Positions 45,567-64,000 of a DNA stretch of 64,000 bases are shown here, one piece after another. The stretch's first letter is position 1. Each line of letters starts with the position of its first letter. The translations under genes were made by a program, and so were the position numbers. The stretch comes from Acestrorhynchus altus (Eukaryota > Chordata > Actinopteri > Characiformes > Acestrorhynchidae). The stretch spans positions 18,819,421-18,883,420 of the forward strand of contig CM067508.1 of NCBI GenBank assembly GCA_034509495.1. The letters run 5' to 3'. The notes beneath the pieces were generated by a model. That model worked only from the letters and a program-made list of their open reading frames with translations. It was not told the DNA's origin and searched no databases.

Positions 45567-47029
45567 GTAAAATTATTTCATAACCAGTTTTCATGCTGCT
45601 GTCCCATGACTTTATGCAAGTGTATCATGTTCTCACATGACAAAACTGATTCTTCTGCTAACTATTTGAGGTGTGACTAAAGCTGGAGTCCCCTCTGTTC
45701 CAGTGTTGTATTGTAATTTGTGAAGCGTAGATTTGGTTTTTATTGCTTCTTTGTCCTTAATGTTTGTTTTTTGCAGATTTAAGTGTGCTGTTTTTTATTT
45801 TGAAGGCTTGATCATAGATTTATTATTGTTGCTTATTGCTAGATTGCAAAGAATGATAATAATAATACTTTCTTCTACAGCTTAACTCCTGCTGTTTTTG
45901 TGTCATCGACATAATAGTGTGTCTGATGATGTGATCCTAGCTTGTGTATGGGTTTTTGATGGAACATAAGGTTTATGTGTATCATCAGATTTTTTTCTCC
46001 CATATGAATGAATGAAATGCAAAAGCTCTCGTAGGTGCTGATGATACAAATACACTAGTTACAGCCAGCCAACCACTGAAGTTCAGCAGTAACCCTTTAC
46101 TGACATAGCAATTTCCCAGCATATCAAGACCATAGCCACCACTAAGCAACACCATAGGAACCACATAGCATCTCTTGGTACCATAGTAATAATGTAGTAA
46201 AAACTGCTCAGAGGAGAGACGTTATGTGATCAGCTAGAGCAACAGTGGGAGGAACAATGACCATTTGTGAAGAACTACAACCTTCATGATTATTCAGTTA
46301 GGGGGACAGGTCTCTGGCTGCTTGTTACACCTGACCTCAGGTAACCGTCTCTTAATTTAGAACCACAAAGAATAGGAAAGTGAACAAGACACTGATCGCT
46401 TTATTCTGCAACTGTCTCTGTGTTCATCTGTCATCTTTGTGTCGTTTTAATCTCTGCAGGTTTTGTTTTGAATTGCCTTGGTTTTCTGGCTGTCCTGCAG
46501 GCGTAGGAACCACATAGCATCTCTTGGTACCATAGTAACAATGTAGTAAAAACAGCTTCATATTAATATAACATTTTATAGAATTTTAATTTTGATTTGT
46601 TTAAAATGTTGATAGTCACAGTCAGATGGATTGCGTGTTATGCTGGAAGAGTCACCACAAATTATGTTTGAAGTTGAACTTTTATAGATAGACTGAAGTC
46701 ATACAAACAGGAAAGGGGTCTAATTTGACTCTGCTGTCTGCTTTGTCCCCCTCATTTAGAACATTTCCTGTTTAGAAATGTGCCATTCCCCACATTTCCT
46801 TCAGCTGCCTCCACTGCTAAAATCCTGTGGCAGGACCTTAGTTATCATTTGTGATGATTAAGCTTTCTTTAATCTTAGGGAATCTCTGATATTGCACGAG
46901 AGTGAGGGGGAAATGAGCAAGGGTTAGTTTAATTTAGACATGGACCCTTCCTTCCCTTTGCCTTGTCCCTTCGTCTCCCTCTAATTGTTTCTGCATGTCT
47001 TTCTAGAGGCATTTTGTGACTGTGTGTGC

Positions 47030-47068
<39 letters not shown>

Positions 47069-47560
47069 TGTGTGTGTGACTGACTGGCTTCTTTTTATAG
47101 AGAAACACCTCTATTCTCTGGTGGGAAGCGTTTCAGAAAGGCACTGTATTTTCATACTGTAATGACCTCTACATGCGGGGTTTGTCCTCAACTCACTGAA
47201 CTGTGATTTATTCTTTACAAGTTTTGATTGACAGGTCACCTGGTCTAGCATGAAGAATGTGGTATTTTTTATGGACTATACTCATTCTCTACCCTGTAGT
47301 GTAGCATTGTTATTAGTCAGCTTTGCAATGTAGATTCTGTAGAGCAGGGTGGAAATACTCAACCTGATCATTCTGACACACAATAGTAGGATGAGGAAAA
47401 GTGAAAAACCTCTTTCTGGACATTTCAGAACAATTTCTAAAAATACCCCATACCATAACTTTCCATACTGTACAGTCTTATGCAAAGGCTTGGTCAAATC
47501 ACATCTTTTTGATGTTTTAAGTGCATGATATATAATTTCTTCGAATCTATTTCTATATTA
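45567..47560. other. intergenic or intronic stretch, no gene seen apart from the exon copy
   Basis: Apart from the copied exon junction and a short GT run at about 47035-47080, no coding exon, signal peptide or VWC-like Cys pattern was found. A separate first exon for the downstream VWC array was looked for here and not seen. Confidence 0.5.
46155..46554 (+). pseudogene. stray copy of the tyrosinase exon 8/9 junction between 51-bp direct repeats
   Basis: 46207-46507 copies 43641-43945: the end of exon 8, the whole intron 8 and the first 48 bases of exon 9, with scattered substitutions and small deletions. The copy has lost the frame (a 3-base gap and a TGA after AACAA). It is flanked by direct repeats 46155-46205 and 46504-46554 (TAGGAACCACATAGCATCTC...). 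No other exons accompany it. Confidence 0.85.
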
Positions 47561-47563
47561 ATT

Positions 47564-48885
47564 TACAACCCCAATTCCAGTGAAGTTGCGATGTTGTGTA
47601 AAATAAATAAAAAAAAAATATGAAATAATATGCAAATCGTTTTCAATTCAATTGAATACACTAAAAAGACTCATTTTATACGGATAAGCTTTATTGTTTT
47701 TTGCAAATATTCACTCATTTTGAATTTGATGCCTGCAACATATTCCAAAAAAGTTGGGACATGGGCATGTTTACCAATGTGTTTCATCACCTTTCCTTTT
47801 AGCAACACTCAATAAGCATTTGGGAACTGGAAACTAATTTTTGAAGCTTTGTAGGTGGAATTCTTTCCCATTCTTGCTTGAGTTCAGTTGCCCAACATTC
47901 CAGGGTCTCTGCTCTCTTGCCATGCTGTTGTAACAAGTGCAGAATGTGGCTTGGCATTGTTGTGCTGAAATAAGCAGGGACGTCCCTGAAAAAGATGTTG
48001 ATTGGATGGCAGAACATGTTGCTCCAGATCCTGTATGAACGTTTCTGCGTTAATGGTGCCTTCACAGATGTGCAAGTTACCCATGCCATAGGCACTAACA
48101 CACCCATGCCGTCAGAGAGGCTGGCTTTTTAACTTTGTGCTAATTACATTCCTTTTCCTCTGTGGCCCAGAGGACATGACATTAGAAACACAATTTGAAA
48201 TGTGGATTCATGAGTCCACAGGAAACTTTTCCACTTTTGCGTCAGTCCATCTCAGAAGCTGGTGACGTTTCTGGGTGTTGTTGTTATATGGATTTTGCTT
48301 TGTATGATAGAGTTTTAACTTGCACTTGTAGATGCAAACAGTGTTCACTGACAATGGTTTTCTGAAGTGTTCCTGGGCACATGTGGTAATATCTGTTCTA
48401 GAATGATTTGGGTTTTTAATGCTGTGCTGTCTGAGGGATCGAAGGTCAGAGACATTCAATGTTGGTTTTTGGCCTTGCCTCTTACTTGAAGAGATTTCTC
48501 CAGATTCTCTGAATCTTTGACGATGGACTGTAGATGATGAAATCTCTCATTTCCTTGCAATTGCATATAGAGAGACATTTTTAAACAGTTGGACTTTTTG
48601 CTCACACAGTTGTTCCCAAAGTGGTGAACCTCACCCCATCCTTGCTTGTGAACAACATTTATACCCAATAATGACACACATTTGTTGTCCCTGTCCAAAT
48701 GTTTTTGGAATGTGTTGCAGGCATCGAATTCGAAATGAGTAAATATTTGCAAAAAACAATAAAGTTTATTCCTTTGAACATTAAACATGTTGTCTTTGTA
48801 GTGTATTCAATTGAGTATAGGTTGAAAAAGATTTGCAAATTATTGTATTTTGTATGTTTTACACAACATCCCAACTCCGTATTGT
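47564..48885 (-). mobile_element. Tc1-like transposon, nearly full length but broken
   Basis: Ends ACAACCCCAATTCCAGTGAA and ACAACATCCCAACTCCG are inverted. The minus strand carries the transposase in pieces: an N-terminal HTH region (48788-48456), a middle region (48459-48208) and the catalytic part with FQGRPCLFQHNNAKPHSALV and TTAW (48084-47884). Several frameshifts and stops. Confidence 0.8.
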
Positions 48886-48994
48886 TTATGTGCCATTTTG
48901 TTAGTACAAATTGTCCAAATTGTTAATAAAAAATTGTTACATTCATTAAATAAACATCAATTGGTATTCACAAATGTTTAAAATAAGACTATAT

Positions 48995-49260
48995 ACTGAT
49001 CAACCCTAACATTAAAACTTCCTGACTAATATTGAGTAGTTCCCCCCAGGAGTTCTGACCCATTGAGGCATGGACTCCACATGATCTCTGAAGGTGTCCT
49101 GTGGTATCTGGCACCAAGACTAACATTAGCAGCAGATCCTTTAAGTCCTGTAAGCAGGAAGGTGGGATATCCATGAGCATCAGTGAGCCTTGGGAGCCCA
49201 TGTTTCTGTCCCTACACTGGTTATCCAGTGTACAGACACACCTCACAGGACCTACCTGAA
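48995..49260 (-). repeat. dispersed repeat, inverted copy of the CAATCAGCCATAACATT family
   Basis: Begins CTGATCAACCCTAACATTAA and continues GAGTAGTTCCCCCCAGGAGT and GGCATGGACTCCACATGATC. Confidence 0.5.
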
Positions 49261-49329
49261 GATCTGGAGTTTATATGGTCAGTCTAATGAAAAGATTATC
49301 ATTGGAAAAACCTTTTGTGTGTGCACATG

Positions 49330-49680
49330 AGGATGTGAAGTGCTGTGAGTGTGCAGTGCTGTTAGTGTGTACAGTTATGTGTGTTTGCAGTGCTGTTAGT
49401 GTGTGCAGTGGTGTGTGTTTGCAGTGCTGTTAGTGTGTGCGGTGGTGTGTGTTTGCAGTGCTGTTAGTGTGTGCGGTGGTGTGTGTTTGCAGTGCTGTTA
49501 GTGTATGCAGTGGTGTGTGTTTGCAGTGCTGTCAGTATGGGCAGTTATGTGAGCGTGTGCAGTGATATGAATGCAATGCTGTGAATGTGTGTAGTGACGT
49601 GAGTGTGTGCAGTGCTGTCAGTATATGTAGGGATGTGTGTGCAGTGCTGTGAGTGTGTGCAGTGACGTAAGGGTGTGTTC
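49330..49680. repeat. ~35-bp minisatellite before the VWC array
   Basis: About ten variants of GTGTGTTTGCAGTGCTGTTA-GTGTGTGCAGTG. Many units contain a TTTGCAG acceptor-like string just upstream of the true acceptor at 49691. Confidence 0.85.
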
Positions 49681-49691
49681 TTGGTCTGCAG

Positions 49692-63770
<14,079 letters not shown>

Positions 63771-64000
63771 GTATATAGAACAGCTCGCATTTTTTTGGCC
63801 TATTTTTCACTTTTTCTTATCTTTGAACAATACTTGGTTAAAGCTTTGAAAAAACACCCAGCTCTAAACCACCTACTGCTGGGAGCTGGTTTCGGTTGGT
63901 CTGACCTGTTGATTGATGGTCAAGGTGGTTAAAAAGCTGGTCATCCAGGGAACACATACCAACTAATGGTAAACCAATTGATCATACTAGTGTGGTCATA
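63771..64000. repeat. start of a GGTCAAG-type minisatellite
   Basis: From about 63885 the text GGTTTCGGTTGGTCTGACCT, GGTCAAGGTGGTTAAAAAGC resembles the minisatellite at 35280-36060. Cut off by the window end. Confidence 0.4.

Overview
The window is vertebrate nuclear DNA, most likely from a ray-finned (teleost) fish. Genes are split by GT-AG introns. Microsatellites, especially (GT)n/(CA)n, are very abundant. The introns and intergenic DNA are full of decayed Tc1-like transposons, Rex1-like LINE fragments, tRNA-type SINE pieces and small MITEs of kinds familiar from fish. No CRISPR, operon or prokaryotic feature was seen.

Layout. (1) 1-2.6 kb, + strand: the last three exons of calumenin, ending in the ER-retrieval tetrapeptide HDEF. 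(2) 2.7-4.5 kb: decayed repeat between two convergent genes. (3) 4.6-18.5 kb, - strand: a complete 14-exon cadherin-related gene, best read as cdhr5 (mucin-like protocadherin), about 930 aa. It has a signal peptide, an ectodomain of cadherin repeats, one TM helix and an unusually long acidic cytoplasmic tail encoded by one exon. (4) 18.6-30.0 kb: a repeat-rich divergent intergenic region. It contains a segmental duplication of about 3-3.8 kb (copy A about 18.9-21.9 kb, copy B about 25.2-29.0 kb) with a nearly invariant CCAAT-rich island. (5) 30.0-44.1 kb, + strand: a nine-exon gene reconstructed with consistent splice phases, predicting about 1215 aa: signal peptide, thrombospondin N-terminal-like (TSPN) domain, Pro-rich linker, short coiled coil, VWC, EGF, Kunitz, Cys-rich/VWC-like segment, tyrosinase-fold domain, Asp-Arg-x-Gly-Phe/Tyr repeats and a Cys-rich C-terminus, followed by a polyadenylation signal. 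(6) 44.4-49.7 kb: intergenic or intronic DNA with two Tc1-like elements and a stray copy of the tyrosinase exon 8/9 junction. (7) 49.7-64.0 kb, + strand: a long array of VWC (chordin-type Cys-rich) modules, the body of a kielin/chordin-like protein (kcp). It includes a recently multiplied and partly broken set of modules at 52.3-56.6 kb and continues past the window end.

Most notable observation. Exons 1-5 of the tyrosinase-containing gene resemble the N-terminus of kielin/chordin-like proteins, including a coiled coil that runs into a Leu-Glu-Ser-Cys-Glu-Cys VWC start. The VWC array downstream has no visible first exon of its own. Exon 5 ends in phase 1, and both the EGF exon (39304) and the first array exon (49692) begin in phase 1. 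The locus could therefore make two secreted products from one N-terminus: a kielin/KCP-type BMP modulator, or a shorter protein ending in EGF-Kunitz-tyrosinase modules. The tyrosinase domain keeps its fold signatures but has lost most copper-binding histidines, so it looks like a pseudoenzyme or structural domain. Both points are inferences from the sequence and need transcript data.
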